This document shows, in pieces, positions 1 to 7,473 of a stretch of DNA of 16,951 nucleotides (the first letter of the stretch is position 1; each line of letters opens with the position of its first letter). Origin of the DNA: Nitrososphaeria archaeon (GTDB taxonomy: Archaea > Thermoproteota > Nitrososphaeria > JACIWG01); contig JARVJS010000155.1 of assembly GCA_029776125.1 (NCBI GenBank), positions 1-16,951 on the forward strand, written 5' to 3'. Below the pieces are notes generated by a model. That model was given only the letters and a program-made list of their open reading frames with translations. It was not told where the DNA came from and searched no databases. The translations under genes were made by a program, and so were the position numbers.

Positions 1-18
1 TCAAGAGTATACTCTTGA
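1..18. repeat. Perfect 18-bp palindrome before the pilus operon genes
   Basis: TCAAGAGTATACTCTTGA reads the same on both strands and may extend beyond the window edge. It ends 21 bp before the first start codon. As DNA it could be a dimeric regulator site; as RNA it can fold into a 7-bp stem with a UAUA loop just ahead of the ribosome-binding site. Which of these applies cannot be told from the sequence, and an upstream gene may run into it. Confidence 0.5.
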
Positions 19-24
19 AAAATG

Positions 25-32
25 AAAGGAGG
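25..32 (+). promoter_or_regulatory. Strong Shine-Dalgarno site deciding a TTG start
   Basis: AAAGGAGG lies 7 nt before the TTG at 40. The nearby ATG at 33 opens a frame that stops after four codons, so this site is what supports TTG as the start of the FlaJ-like gene. Confidence 0.7.
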
Positions 33-39
33 ATGAAAT

Positions 40-1065
40 TTGCTTGAGTGCTTCCTCCCAAAAGCGGAAGGTCTCTACAACAGTGCCATTTTCTCCTCAG
101 TAATAATGCCCATAGTGGTCATAGTTTCATCAAACTCTCGATCCGCTGGAATAATGCAGGCTTTAGCTTTCTCGTCCCTGATCATCTATACAGTTGCAAT
201 GGCATTTTTTATAGAAGATTCTAGACCAAAAACTGGACTAGGAAATGTTAAAGTAAAACCAAAAATTTCAGAAATAATATTGACTATAATGGTTTTTACA
301 GTAGCATTCATTATCTTGAAAAATCTCTGGCTTCCAATAACAATAGCACTAATAACATTTTCTACAATATACGGCTACAGAGGAAAAAGTAAACTTAAAG
401 AGGCAAGAGAACTTGAGGAACCTTTACCCGTGTTCGTTAGGGATATAGCAGACTATAGGGCTACCGGAAAAAGCATATACCAGGCAATAGTACTATCATT
501 AAAGGAAAAAGAGTATAATGAGAGATTTAAGAAAGAGGTTATGGTGGTTGTGAACAAGCTTTCATTAAACTCAACCGACCTAAGAACAGATACTGGAATA
601 TGGCTCTTTGATTACGTATTCGACTGCCTCGACCTAATTCAGAAGAGCGGTGGAGGAAGTACAGGCATATTAATTGAGCTAGCGAACATGATAGAAGACA
701 TAATTTTAGAAAAAGAGAAGGTTAGAAGAGAAACAGCTCTAGCATCATACCTAACATACATTGCACCAGTACTCTTCACACTCGTTTCAGCATCTATGCT
801 AGCACTCTTAGAAACAATAGCATTAGGAACAAGTTCTGGAATAAGCATATTTCCAGTCAACACATTCCAAGTAGAAAGAGACTGGCTTTACCTAATGATC
901 GTTGCAAACACATTTTCCAACACATACATAACAGGACTCCTTAAAGAGGGAAGCTACGAGAACATGTACCTTACATCCATAACATTGGCTATAGCGTTAG
1001 CATGTATACTGCAAATGGATAATATGGTTCACATTTTAAAAACCACAGTCTTCGGTGCAAGGTGA
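40..1065 (+). CDS. FlaJ/TadC-like type IV pilus/secretion membrane protein (half-length)
   Basis: This looks like the inner-membrane platform protein of an archaeal type IV pilus-like system (T2SSF family), which anchors the assembly ATPase. There are two hydrophobic pairs (residues about 14-57 and 76-113), a cytoplasmic T2SSF-like domain at about 128-230 beginning LPVFVRDIADYRATG (compare 'LPEFLRDLAE.R..G' in FlaJ proteins), then three more membrane segments (about 236-262, 280-300, 308-326). Archaeal FlaJ proteins usually have two F domains in roughly 500 or more residues; here only one is present in 341. The gene may therefore be the second half of a split FlaJ, as with separate TadB and TadC in Tad systems, with the partner upstream outside the window. 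It starts with TTG behind a strong Shine-Dalgarno site and ends in a GTGA overlap with the next gene. Confidence 0.75.
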   Translation: MLECFLPKAEGLYNSAIFSSVIMPIVVIVSSNSRSAGIMQALAFSSLIIYTVAMAFFIEDSRPKTGLGNVKVKPKISEIILTIMVFTVAFIILKNLWLPITIALITFSTIYGYRGKSKLKEARELEEPLPVFVRDIADYRATGKSIYQAIVLSLKEKEYNERFKKEVMVVVNKLSLNSTDLRTDTGIWLFDYVFDCLDLIQKSGGGSTGILIELANMIEDIILEKEKVRRETALASYLTYIAPVLFTLVSASMLALLETIALGTSSGISIFPVNTFQVERDWLYLMIVANTFSNTYITGLLKEGSYENMYLTSITLAIALACILQMDNMVHILKTTVFGAR

Positions 1066-2264
1066 ATAAGAGTATGGAGATTTTAGAAAATTATAGAATT
1101 TCATGCTTAGAGATAACAGTTTATGAAGAAAATGGTGAAATAGAATATATTGTTAAAGAACCAAATTTAGAGGAAGAAAACATAAACAAGCTTAAAGCAG
1201 TAATAGAAAATATTTTTTCAAAAGAGGTGTTAAACAAAAATTTTGAAAAAAATAAATTATTTGACAGATATGGACTTAAAGATGAGGAACTATATCACCT
1301 TAATAAGAACATATCACCATACGGCCAACTTTATCCAATACTCTTGGACGAAAACATCCTTGAAGCAACAATATTGTCTCCAGAAAAACCTGTTTACGTT
1401 AGACACAAACACTTCCTAAAACAACAGTACATCAAAACAAACATAAACTTCAAGAACGAGAGAGATTATGAGATCTTGATTGAGAGAATTAAAAACAACC
1501 TAATAGAGTATGGTGATGGAAAATTTTATGAAGGCCCGTTAGACGAAAAATTTTACGCAAACCTTGTTGTACAGAAGCCACCATATACAAGTTTTTGCAC
1601 AATTAAAAGAAGAATAGAACTTTCAGAAAAAGAGATTTTTAGAAAAAAACATTTGACTCCACAACAAATGGCCTACCTTTGGACAATACTTGAAATAAAA
1701 ACTACAATAGCGGTTACAGGATCGACAAGAGAGTATAGAAGAAACATGTTAAATGAGCTGGTTCAACTTATTCCAAAGAAGGCACGTTTAATGGTTGTAG
1801 AGAACACGACTACAGCATCCTATCAACAAGAGTATCTGATAAAACTTCATATTACAAAAAGTGAAGAAGAGTTTAAGAGAGTATTTGAACTTATCCAAAA
1901 GAATGATGTGGAGTATGCTATAATAGAGGCGGAGGAAGTGAGTGAAGAAACAAAAATACCTTCTACAAGAACATGCTTCATTTATATGAGGCAAACACCA
2001 TTAACAGTTACAAACAAGATTCAGACAATAGTGAACATTACAAATAACATTAAATCTAATAGGATAGAGTTGATAGAGGAATTTGGGGAATATAGGACGA
2101 ATATTTCTTTTGAAGAATATGATGGCCCAGAAAGGATTTATGACAAAAGCAGGATACTACAGCATTGGGCAAAAATAAACCATTATAGTAGAGAAAAGGT
2201 TATAGAAGCACTTTCAATAAAATTAAATTATATACTATATTTGCAGAACTATAATACTGCTTAG
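1062..2264 (+). CDS. Degenerate secretion-ATPase homologue (GspE/FlaI/TadA fold, probable pseudo-ATPase)
   Basis: The order of motifs follows archaeal type II/IV secretion ATPases. The N-terminal stretch ISPYGQLYPILLDENILEA (84-102) with VYVRH (111-115) matches the family's 'Y.LYPYL.D..IEDI ... VFVYH' region, and PYTSFCTIKRR (174-184) matches 'FSTFTIRKF'. The P-loop region (G220 to L233) aligns without gaps to GGTASGKTTLLNAL, but the GKT is Y225-R226-R227. The Asp-box counterpart around IPKKARLMVVEN (237-248) has EN for ED, the Walker B region near 284-296 is altered, and no clear His box follows. I infer no ATP hydrolysis and a structural or regulatory role beside a true ATPase encoded elsewhere. 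It starts with GTG inside the 4-bp GTGA overlap with the FlaJ-like gene, so translation is probably coupled. Homology is recognised by motif order only, so the assignment is moderately sure. Confidence 0.65.
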   Translation: MNKSMEILENYRISCLEITVYEENGEIEYIVKEPNLEEENINKLKAVIENIFSKEVLNKNFEKNKLFDRYGLKDEELYHLNKNISPYGQLYPILLDENILEATILSPEKPVYVRHKHFLKQQYIKTNINFKNERDYEILIERIKNNLIEYGDGKFYEGPLDEKFYANLVVQKPPYTSFCTIKRRIELSEKEIFRKKHLTPQQMAYLWTILEIKTTIAVTGSTREYRRNMLNELVQLIPKKARLMVVENTTTASYQQEYLIKLHITKSEEEFKRVFELIQKNDVEYAIIEAEEVSEETKIPSTRTCFIYMRQTPLTVTNKIQTIVNITNNIKSNRIELIEEFGEYRTNISFEEYDGPERIYDKSRILQHWAKINHYSREKVIEALSIKLNYILYLQNYNTA

Positions 2265-2270
2265 TTGCTT

Positions 2271-2278
2271 AAAAGGAG
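2271..2278 (+). promoter_or_regulatory. Shine-Dalgarno-like site upstream of the pilin-like gene
   Basis: AAAAGGAG follows the stop of the pseudo-ATPase gene by 6 bp. It lies 17 nt before the TTG at 2296 and 26 nt before the ATG at 2305, which is too far for ordinary spacing. The true start of the next gene is therefore uncertain. Confidence 0.4.
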
Positions 2279-2295
2279 AAAGAAACATAATCTTT

Positions 2296-3846
2296 TTGAA
2301 CAATATGAGGAAGAAAGGGCAGTCTGCAAGTATAGCAATAGTCTTTATTGCTCTAATGTTCATTTCAGGATTCACAGTATTCTATAATCAGATTGAAGCA
2401 TTCAGACAAGAGTTTAGGTTGAAAGAAGATATTTTATCCAGACAGGTTGATAGAGCAAAAGAAAATATAAGAGTATTAAATGAAAATAGTAAGATAATTT
2501 TATGTAATGATTGGACAAAATTTTCAGAAATAAAGTACATAGTTTTCTTAAATAAGGAAAACTTTGTAGAAAAGATCGTTGAAACAAACATTACATTACC
2601 TCCTGGAGAAAGAGAAAGTTTACATGTTACGTGGGAAGGGGAAAAGGTTGGTGTTATAACATCACTTGGAAACCTCTTCTTAGAAGAGAATTTTAGTGCA
2701 AAGGACAACGTTATATCAGTCACATTATATAATGGAGAAGGAAGCATAACGCCAGTAAGACTCTATGTAAACCCAGACAATCCAAGAATATTCAATGTTG
2801 TTGTAGGATTACATCATGTTCACACATATAATACCACCAACATGCAACTGATGGTAGTACGCTACGTTGACACACCACGAGTTATAGAAGATAATCCTTA
2901 CAGGGGATGGGTTTACTACATGCATCCTGTTATACCCTTCTACGACCTCTCAGGTTGGGCAAGTTGGCAGATGGTCTCCTTCACAAGTGAGAAAATTAGA
3001 ACAGTTTATGATGGTTCAGGTGTATCATACATTTTCGTATACAGGTTCCTCTGCCAAAAAGATGGCCAAAAGGTTGAAAGCATTACAGGAACAACAACAT
3101 ATCCATACTATATCCAGCAGGTTAGTAGTGAATCTCCTGGCGGTACAGCGTGGATACTAATGCTTTCCGCAATACAGGACAGTACAAGCTCAAGTGTCTT
3201 CTATTCTCTTGTAAGCCCTTCTAGTTCAAGTCCTAGTGCAGCAAACAGTTTAGGTATAACTTTAACAGGAGGAGCTTACACCGACTACGGTATCATATCA
3301 TTCAATCACCCGTATTTTGTAGCCTACAAGTATGATTCACCCTACCACTACTATTATGTTTACAAAATAGTTGGAGGAAATGCTGTTAACATGCCATGGG
3401 TTGTTGGCGGCTCAAGTTCACCCTACATACGCTTTAGCTCAGCTCAAAATATTATTATTACAAGAGATGGATATTTTATAGTAAGAAATGGTGAAAGCTT
3501 AACATCATACAATATTGAGGCTGGAGGATACAGTGATCAAGTGTCTTGGACAGCACCATATTCCATACTAGGATGCAAGTATACAAGATACGGTTTAATC
3601 CTTTTAAGATGGAACGGATTCGATATACTCAACAGTAGGCTTCAGATTGTTAAAAGCGTTAACCTACCAGAAGGCTACAGCTGGTACTATACACCACAAA
3701 CATATTTTTCAAATTTTGTGAGAGAAAGAACAGACTACAGTTACGAATATTTCGAATACCAACTTTCGCTAATAGACTCAGATACAGCACTAGCAATACT
3801 AGCTGGACAAGATGGAATGGTGAAAATAGTTAAACTAACCTTCTAG
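2296..3846 (+). CDS. Large pilin-like surface protein with class III signal peptide and beta-rich ectodomain
   Basis: The N terminus MRKKGQSASIAIVFIALMF has the charged KKG, a likely cleavage site between G8 and Q9 by an archaeal prepilin peptidase (PibD/FlaK type), and then a hydrophobic pilin stalk to about residue 30. After cleavage, the stalk assembles into a filament or stays in the membrane with the rest outside the cell. Residues 32-65 look helical. Residues about 70-160 look like a beta-sandwich, with a TLPPGE turn (residues 100-105). The remaining 350 residues are rich in Tyr, Ser and Gly with repeated short strands, which may be a beta-propeller-like fold; I do not recognise the family. 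Archaeal pilins are commonly 100-200 residues, so 516 is very large. It is last in the operon after the FlaJ-like protein and pseudo-ATPase, which supports a pilus or adhesin role. Start is TTG 2296 or ATG 2305; both keep the signal. Confidence 0.7.
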   Translation: MNNMRKKGQSASIAIVFIALMFISGFTVFYNQIEAFRQEFRLKEDILSRQVDRAKENIRVLNENSKIILCNDWTKFSEIKYIVFLNKENFVEKIVETNITLPPGERESLHVTWEGEKVGVITSLGNLFLEENFSAKDNVISVTLYNGEGSITPVRLYVNPDNPRIFNVVVGLHHVHTYNTTNMQLMVVRYVDTPRVIEDNPYRGWVYYMHPVIPFYDLSGWASWQMVSFTSEKIRTVYDGSGVSYIFVYRFLCQKDGQKVESITGTTTYPYYIQQVSSESPGGTAWILMLSAIQDSTSSSVFYSLVSPSSSSPSAANSLGITLTGGAYTDYGIISFNHPYFVAYKYDSPYHYYYVYKIVGGNAVNMPWVVGGSSSPYIRFSSAQNIIITRDGYFIVRNGESLTSYNIEAGGYSDQVSWTAPYSILGCKYTRYGLILLRWNGFDILNSRLQIVKSVNLPEGYSWYYTPQTYFSNFVRERTDYSYEYFEYQLSLIDSDTALAILAGQDGMVKIVKLTF

Positions 3847-3876
3847 AAATGTTTTCAAACTAGACTTGTATCATTT

Positions 3877-4944
3877 TTATTCAAAATAGGTAATCATGTC
3901 AGCGTAGTTGATATGAAGCCTTTTTCCAGCGTGCTCAGGCAAAATTTCTATGATCTTTTCAGCAGGCTTTTCCCACCTTTCAAGCAAATCAAGAACCCTA
4001 CCCTTTACAAGATAAACTCTACCACACTGGCACTTAAAATATGAACTCCTTCTATTCTTCGTTTCAGGATCATTCATTGGGGCAAGGGAGTAGAGAGAAC
4101 TTTTATCCAAGTTTTCTAGGAAAGTCCTTCTGATGAAATTGATTTGACCTTCCTCATCACAAATTTTACATAATCTTTCGATCTTGTCTTCAGAAAATGT
4201 CAGTGGATCTCTTTCAACAATTGACTTCAAAAGTGCAGCAGATTTAGGAAAGATTATACCATTAGATAACTTCTCTTCTATGATTGAGAGGAGCTTTAGT
4301 CGTGCAAGAAAATTTGCGACAACCTTTTCAGCCTCTGGGCCGGAAACATTGTTTTCCAAAAATTCTTTTGCAAAAGACAACATGTCTTTTTCAGGAAGCT
4401 TTGAAAGCGCAATTAGATGCCTGAAAGTGAATCTGAAGCCACTTTCGTAAGGTTCTTCGCTAGGGTCATTTACTTTGTACACAAATTCTTTTACTTCAGC
4501 AGATAATCTTGTAAGCTGCAGAATGTAGTCTACAGTGTATGTTGAAAGGTTATATTTTTTAGCAATTTCCCTAACTGTTAGACCATAACTTCTTTCCATA
4601 TTAAATAGTTCTGCAGCCTTAAGATAGTCTATCCTACCCCTCTGATAGTTCCTTTTAAAACACTCAACCTTAGCATCTTCATCAGACAAGTGAACAATTT
4701 CAGCCTTAATAGTATCAAAACCAAGTTCAACTGCAGCCCGCCACCTATGCTCTCCATCAACTATCATGAAAACATCATTTCTTGGAGTAACGAGTATAGG
4801 TGGAATACCTTCAACACCCTTTTCTAAAAGGTCACTTTTTAAACCCTCATACTCTTTAAGGGACATACGGTTTACGTTAAATGGGTTAGGGTGAACTCTT
4901 TTGATTGGAATATATGAGAGTTCACATTTTGGCCAAGCCTTCAA
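3877..4944 (-). CDS. ParB/Srx-domain protein with HTH and C-terminal Cys motifs
   Basis: The N-terminal 100 residues form a ParB/sulfiredoxin-like domain: the 'I.R.HPNPFN.NRM' entry (residues 14-27) and the signature GEHRWRAA (64-71). A helix-turn-helix follows at about 122-142 (TVREIAKKYNLSTYTVDYIL), as in DNA-binding ParB proteins. The C-terminal half is unfamiliar but holds CKIC (259-262) and CQC (305-307), which could together bind zinc. Known relatives bind specific DNA and may act in partition, transcription or as nucleotide-dependent clamps; no ParA ATPase is visible beside it. It starts with TTG, and its start overlaps the end of the TFIIB-like gene by 23 bp, so the two are probably made together. 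Canonical ParB has GERR where this has GEHR, so CTP-clamp activity is not assured. Confidence 0.75.
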   Translation of the reverse strand: MKAWPKCELSYIPIKRVHPNPFNVNRMSLKEYEGLKSDLLEKGVEGIPPILVTPRNDVFMIVDGEHRWRAAVELGFDTIKAEIVHLSDEDAKVECFKRNYQRGRIDYLKAAELFNMERSYGLTVREIAKKYNLSTYTVDYILQLTRLSAEVKEFVYKVNDPSEEPYESGFRFTFRHLIALSKLPEKDMLSFAKEFLENNVSGPEAEKVVANFLARLKLLSIIEEKLSNGIIFPKSAALLKSIVERDPLTFSEDKIERLCKICDEEGQINFIRRTFLENLDKSSLYSLAPMNDPETKNRRSSYFKCQCGRVYLVKGRVLDLLERWEKPAEKIIEILPEHAGKRLHINYADMITYFE

Positions 4945-5707
4945 TTGAGGACACCATAACCTTCTCCAAAACCCTATTCAAATTGTTGAAGTCCAGACAA
5001 AAGTGTTTTGAGAGAAGCCTTAATGTAACAGGATTCTCTAAACCAAAGGACCTAAAAACCCTATCACATGAGACATATATTGATATTATACACCTAACCT
5101 TAAAAGACTCGCCTGAAAATCGATATCCTTCCAAAAATTTAAGACAATACAACTTAACTTTAGACCAAAGAATGTTCTCGTTTAAATGGTAAAAGTTTTG
5201 AACATATTCTCTGACCAAAATGTTTGACTTTAAACTTTCAAGAAGAAGATTGAGATAGGAGCTCAAATTAAAACCTTTGTAAGAATAATATTTCCAGAAC
5301 CTTGAAAGAACTCTTATACAGTTTCTTTCATTAACATTTAAGCCCATACTACGAAACTCTTTTAAAACCTTTTCACAAAATATTGGATTTAAGCTTTTAC
5401 AAACAGAGTATAGGCTGAAGAAAGCAATTTCAAGACCACTACATCTTATACCGGACTCAATAATAGATTCTGCAATATGAGAGGCATCATTAAGGATGGT
5501 ACTATTGAAACCCAGACGGTCACAAACATCCTTTATAATGCACAATATTTTAGAACGTTTAGAAGCAAACGATTTTAGAATATTATTAGAAGAAAGTTTA
5601 GGTGGGCAATTGTATATTTCCTCAAAAATTTTGCCGCACTTTTCACAAACATATTCCCCACTATCAAAAACTATCCTACTACCACATTCACTGCACTTAT
5701 CAGGCAT
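4922..5707 (-). CDS. Divergent TFIIB-like protein (TFB paralogue)
   Basis: An N-terminal zinc ribbon has C5-x2-C8 and C21-x2-C24. About 25 residues later come two cyclin-like repeats. The first is about 50-140, with CSGLEIAFFSLYSVCK (89-104) matching the TFB pattern 'GRSIEAVVAAALYAAC'. The second is about 165-255, ending in a helix-turn-helix-like segment. TFB recruits RNA polymerase to TATA/TBP promoters. Here the conserved B-reader and linker that normally follow the ribbon are not visible and the protein is 261 residues rather than about 300. It may therefore be a specialised or non-initiating paralogue. It is rich in Cys and Phe and much diverged from canonical TFB. ATG start; it overlaps the ParB-like gene by 23 bp and follows arsR by 40 bp on the same strand. 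Confidence 0.7.
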   Translation of the reverse strand: MPDKCSECGSRIVFDSGEYVCEKCGKIFEEIYNCPPKLSSNNILKSFASKRSKILCIIKDVCDRLGFNSTILNDASHIAESIIESGIRCSGLEIAFFSLYSVCKSLNPIFCEKVLKEFRSMGLNVNERNCIRVLSRFWKYYSYKGFNLSSYLNLLLESLKSNILVREYVQNFYHLNENILWSKVKLYCLKFLEGYRFSGESFKVRCIISIYVSCDRVFRSFGLENPVTLRLLSKHFCLDFNNLNRVLEKVMVSSIEGLAKM

Positions 5708-5747
5708 CAGAAAAATAGGTTATAATAGAATTTAAGAACCCATAAGT

Positions 5748-6074
5748 CTAAAATTCTATCGTATACCTTCTAATAGAATCCAAAAACTCTGGAGAAACGA
5801 CTTCAATAACATCGAAAATTCTTTTATCGGTTACAGAATAGTATCGCCTATTCATTTCCCTTCTAACCTTAACGATACCACATTCTTTCAAAATTTTAAG
5901 ATGGCGTGAAACAAGAGGCTGAGACACATTCAACCTAGATATAATTTCACACACACAAAGCTCACCATCACGTAAAAGGGCTAAAATTTTTAGTCTCAAG
6001 ACGTCACCTAAAGCCCTAAACACCTTTGCACGAGTTCTATCTAGACTACTCATAGGATTTTTCAAAAAGCACAT
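5748..6074 (-). CDS. arsR: ArsR-family arsenite/metal-responsive repressor
   Basis: A small winged-helix protein with the ArsR order: FRALGDVLRLKILALL, the metal box ELCVCEI, then the recognition helix VSQPLVSRHLKILKECGIV and the wing. The CxC pair in ELCVC is the classic As(III)/Sb(III)-sensing site of ArsR repressors, which leave DNA when metal binds. It is divergent from the thioredoxin-permease-ACR3 genes, with a near-perfect palindrome in the shared 66-bp gap, so it probably represses both directions. The start could be the ATG at 6074 or the one at 6053 (MSSLDRTRAK); TATA-like sequences upstream fit either. Confidence 0.88.
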   Translation of the reverse strand: MCFLKNPMSSLDRTRAKVFRALGDVLRLKILALLRDGELCVCEIISRLNVSQPLVSRHLKILKECGIVKVRREMNRRYYSVTDKRIFDVIEVVSPEFLDSIRRYTIEF

Positions 6075-6101
6075 GAGATAAGACCCCTATTTATACCTTA
6101 T

Positions 6102-6125
6102 ATAACAATATTTAAATACTGTTAT
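6102..6125. promoter_or_regulatory. ArsR operator candidate over the divergent ars promoter
   Basis: A 24-bp inverted repeat with 11 of 12 pairs matching. The left half is ATAACAATATTT, the right half AAATACTGTTAT, and the only mismatch is A6108 against C6119. The centre ATTTAAAT also serves as a TATA box for the + strand genes, placed about 27 bp before the ATG at 6141, so that mRNA may be leaderless. TATA-like sequences for arsR (about 6088-6107) lie alongside. A repressor bound here would block TBP directly. Confidence 0.65.
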
Positions 6126-6140
6126 TTATGAGCCTATTTT

Positions 6141-6416
6141 ATGCAAAAAATTATAAAAATTGAAGTAATTGGACCAGAACCACCATGTGCAAGGTGCCAA
6201 GCAGTTAAAAGGACTGTGGAAAAGGTTGCAGAAAAAGTTAGCAAGCAGGGAGTTAATGTTTCAATCGAGAGAATAAACATTCTTTCCAAGGACACTGTTG
6301 CAAAGTATGGTCTACTATTTTCGCCAGCTGTAGCAGTTAATGGTAAAATAAAGTGTATGGGCAGAGTTCCTACTGAAGAGGAAGTTGAGAAAATGATTTT
6401 TGATGAAGTGATTTAG
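6141..6416 (+). CDS. Small thioredoxin-like redox protein (CxxC)
   Basis: A 91-residue thioredoxin-fold protein of the type often annotated 'redox-active disulfide protein' and found beside permeases. The active site is C16-A-R-C19 after the first strand, with the expected cis-proline in SPAVAVNG (P62) and a further Cys at 72. It probably shuttles electrons to, or hands over, a thiol-reactive ion such as arsenite for the adjacent CSC-motif permease. It is the first gene downstream of the ars promoter, with its ATG at the predicted transcription start, and is followed by the permease after 9 bp. Confidence 0.75.
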   Translation: MQKIIKIEVIGPEPPCARCQAVKRTVEKVAEKVSKQGVNVSIERINILSKDTVAKYGLLFSPAVAVNGKIKCMGRVPTEEEVEKMIFDEVI

Positions 6417-6425
6417 TGATAGTTT

Positions 6426-7460
6426 ATGTATAAAGTTAGGAGTTGGGCTAGACTACTTCTTATTATATCATTTATTTCTATCGTGTATGTGCTCCTTATT
6501 TGGAGCAGGATTACAGCTTACTCTCTAGCACCTACGATGAAGCCTCAAGACTTTTCTAATCTTTCATGGTATGAGATACCGGTCTACTACCTATACGATT
6601 ACTTTTCCCATGGAACAATATGCCTTCTCTTTGCGTTCGTAACAGCAGGTCTAGTTTATGAGTTCGCTCCAAAAGAATGGCTTACTATGCACATGGGAAG
6701 CAGCAAGCTTTCAGGCTATCTTCTTGGAGCATTATTTGCACCACTTTTTACAGTATGTTCTTGCACTATGATCCCAATTTTCGCGGGAATATTGTATAGT
6801 GGTTCTGGTATAGGGCCTGCTATTACATTTCTCTTAATGGCTCCAGCAGCAAACATTCTAACAATTCTAGTGACTGGAGAATTTATTTCTTGGGAGGTTG
6901 CAGGTGCAAGGTTTTTTGCATCACTTGCAACCGCAATATTTGCAGGTACAATTATTTCGAGAACAGGTTTTGGTAAAAGAGTTGAGGAAGAGAAGAGGAC
7001 TAGTTTACCTTCAAGCACATCATATGCTGTGGAAGAGAATATTCTGTTGGATGAGAGACTGGTTTCTGCTTTAAGGTTCGGGGGATTTCTTGCAAAACAG
7101 ATTTTACCATATTTTATTGTAGGCCTTATTGTTGTATCCTATTTTACAGCATATACCCCAAAGGAGCTTGTGGAAGGATATTTGACTGGAGTTAGAGGAG
7201 TGCTTTTGGCTTCTGTTGCAGGCGGACCACTTTATACGCCTACATTGGTTGAAGTTGTTTTAGGAAGAAGTTTACTTGATTTGGGAATGAGTAAGGCAGC
7301 ACTACTTTCATGGCTTATGGGTCAACCATATGATATACCGAACATGATGGCAACCTCAAAGGTTGTGGGATGGAAGATTGTTTTATCGTATGCAGTAATA
7401 GCTTGGGTATGCAGTATATCTTTTGGCATCCTATACGGTGTACTCGCACATTCTCTATGA
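6426..7460 (+). CDS. ArsP/DUF318-type permease with CSC motif
   Basis: An integral membrane protein of the permease family PF03773 (ArsP_1/DUF318). Two blocks of membrane helices are separated by a charged cytoplasmic loop at about 180-212. The first block carries LFTVCSCTMIPIFAG, with adjacent thiols C111 and C113, followed by the small-residue stretch FLLMAPAANILTIL. The second block has the matching GGPLYTPTLVEVVLG. Family members export methylated arsenicals or related thiol-binding compounds; the substrate here is inferred from the arsR and acr3 neighbours. It probably works with the thioredoxin-like protein before it. The acr3 ribosome site overlaps its stop codon, so the three genes form one unit. 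Confidence 0.8.
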   Translation: MYKVRSWARLLLIISFISIVYVLLIWSRITAYSLAPTMKPQDFSNLSWYEIPVYYLYDYFSHGTICLLFAFVTAGLVYEFAPKEWLTMHMGSSKLSGYLLGALFAPLFTVCSCTMIPIFAGILYSGSGIGPAITFLLMAPAANILTILVTGEFISWEVAGARFFASLATAIFAGTIISRTGFGKRVEEEKRTSLPSSTSYAVEENILLDERLVSALRFGGFLAKQILPYFIVGLIVVSYFTAYTPKELVEGYLTGVRGVLLASVAGGPLYTPTLVEVVLGRSLLDLGMSKAALLSWLMGQPYDIPNMMATSKVVGWKIVLSYAVIAWVCSISFGILYGVLAHSL

Positions 7461-7473
7461 GGTGAAATATGTT

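Noticed and set aside
1..47. Tail of an upstream gene at the window start
   Set aside because: Three frames give stops at 16-18, 23-25 and 45-47, but each fragment is under 16 codons, so none can be supported.
4905..5192. 95-codon + strand reading frame across the ParB/TFB overlap
   Set aside because: It lies antisense to the TFIIB-like gene, whose ribbon and cyclin patterns are clear.
7423..7473. Upstream ATG start for acr3
   Set aside because: It lies inside the permease gene without a ribosome site, while GAGGTGA is correctly spaced before the ATG at 7474.
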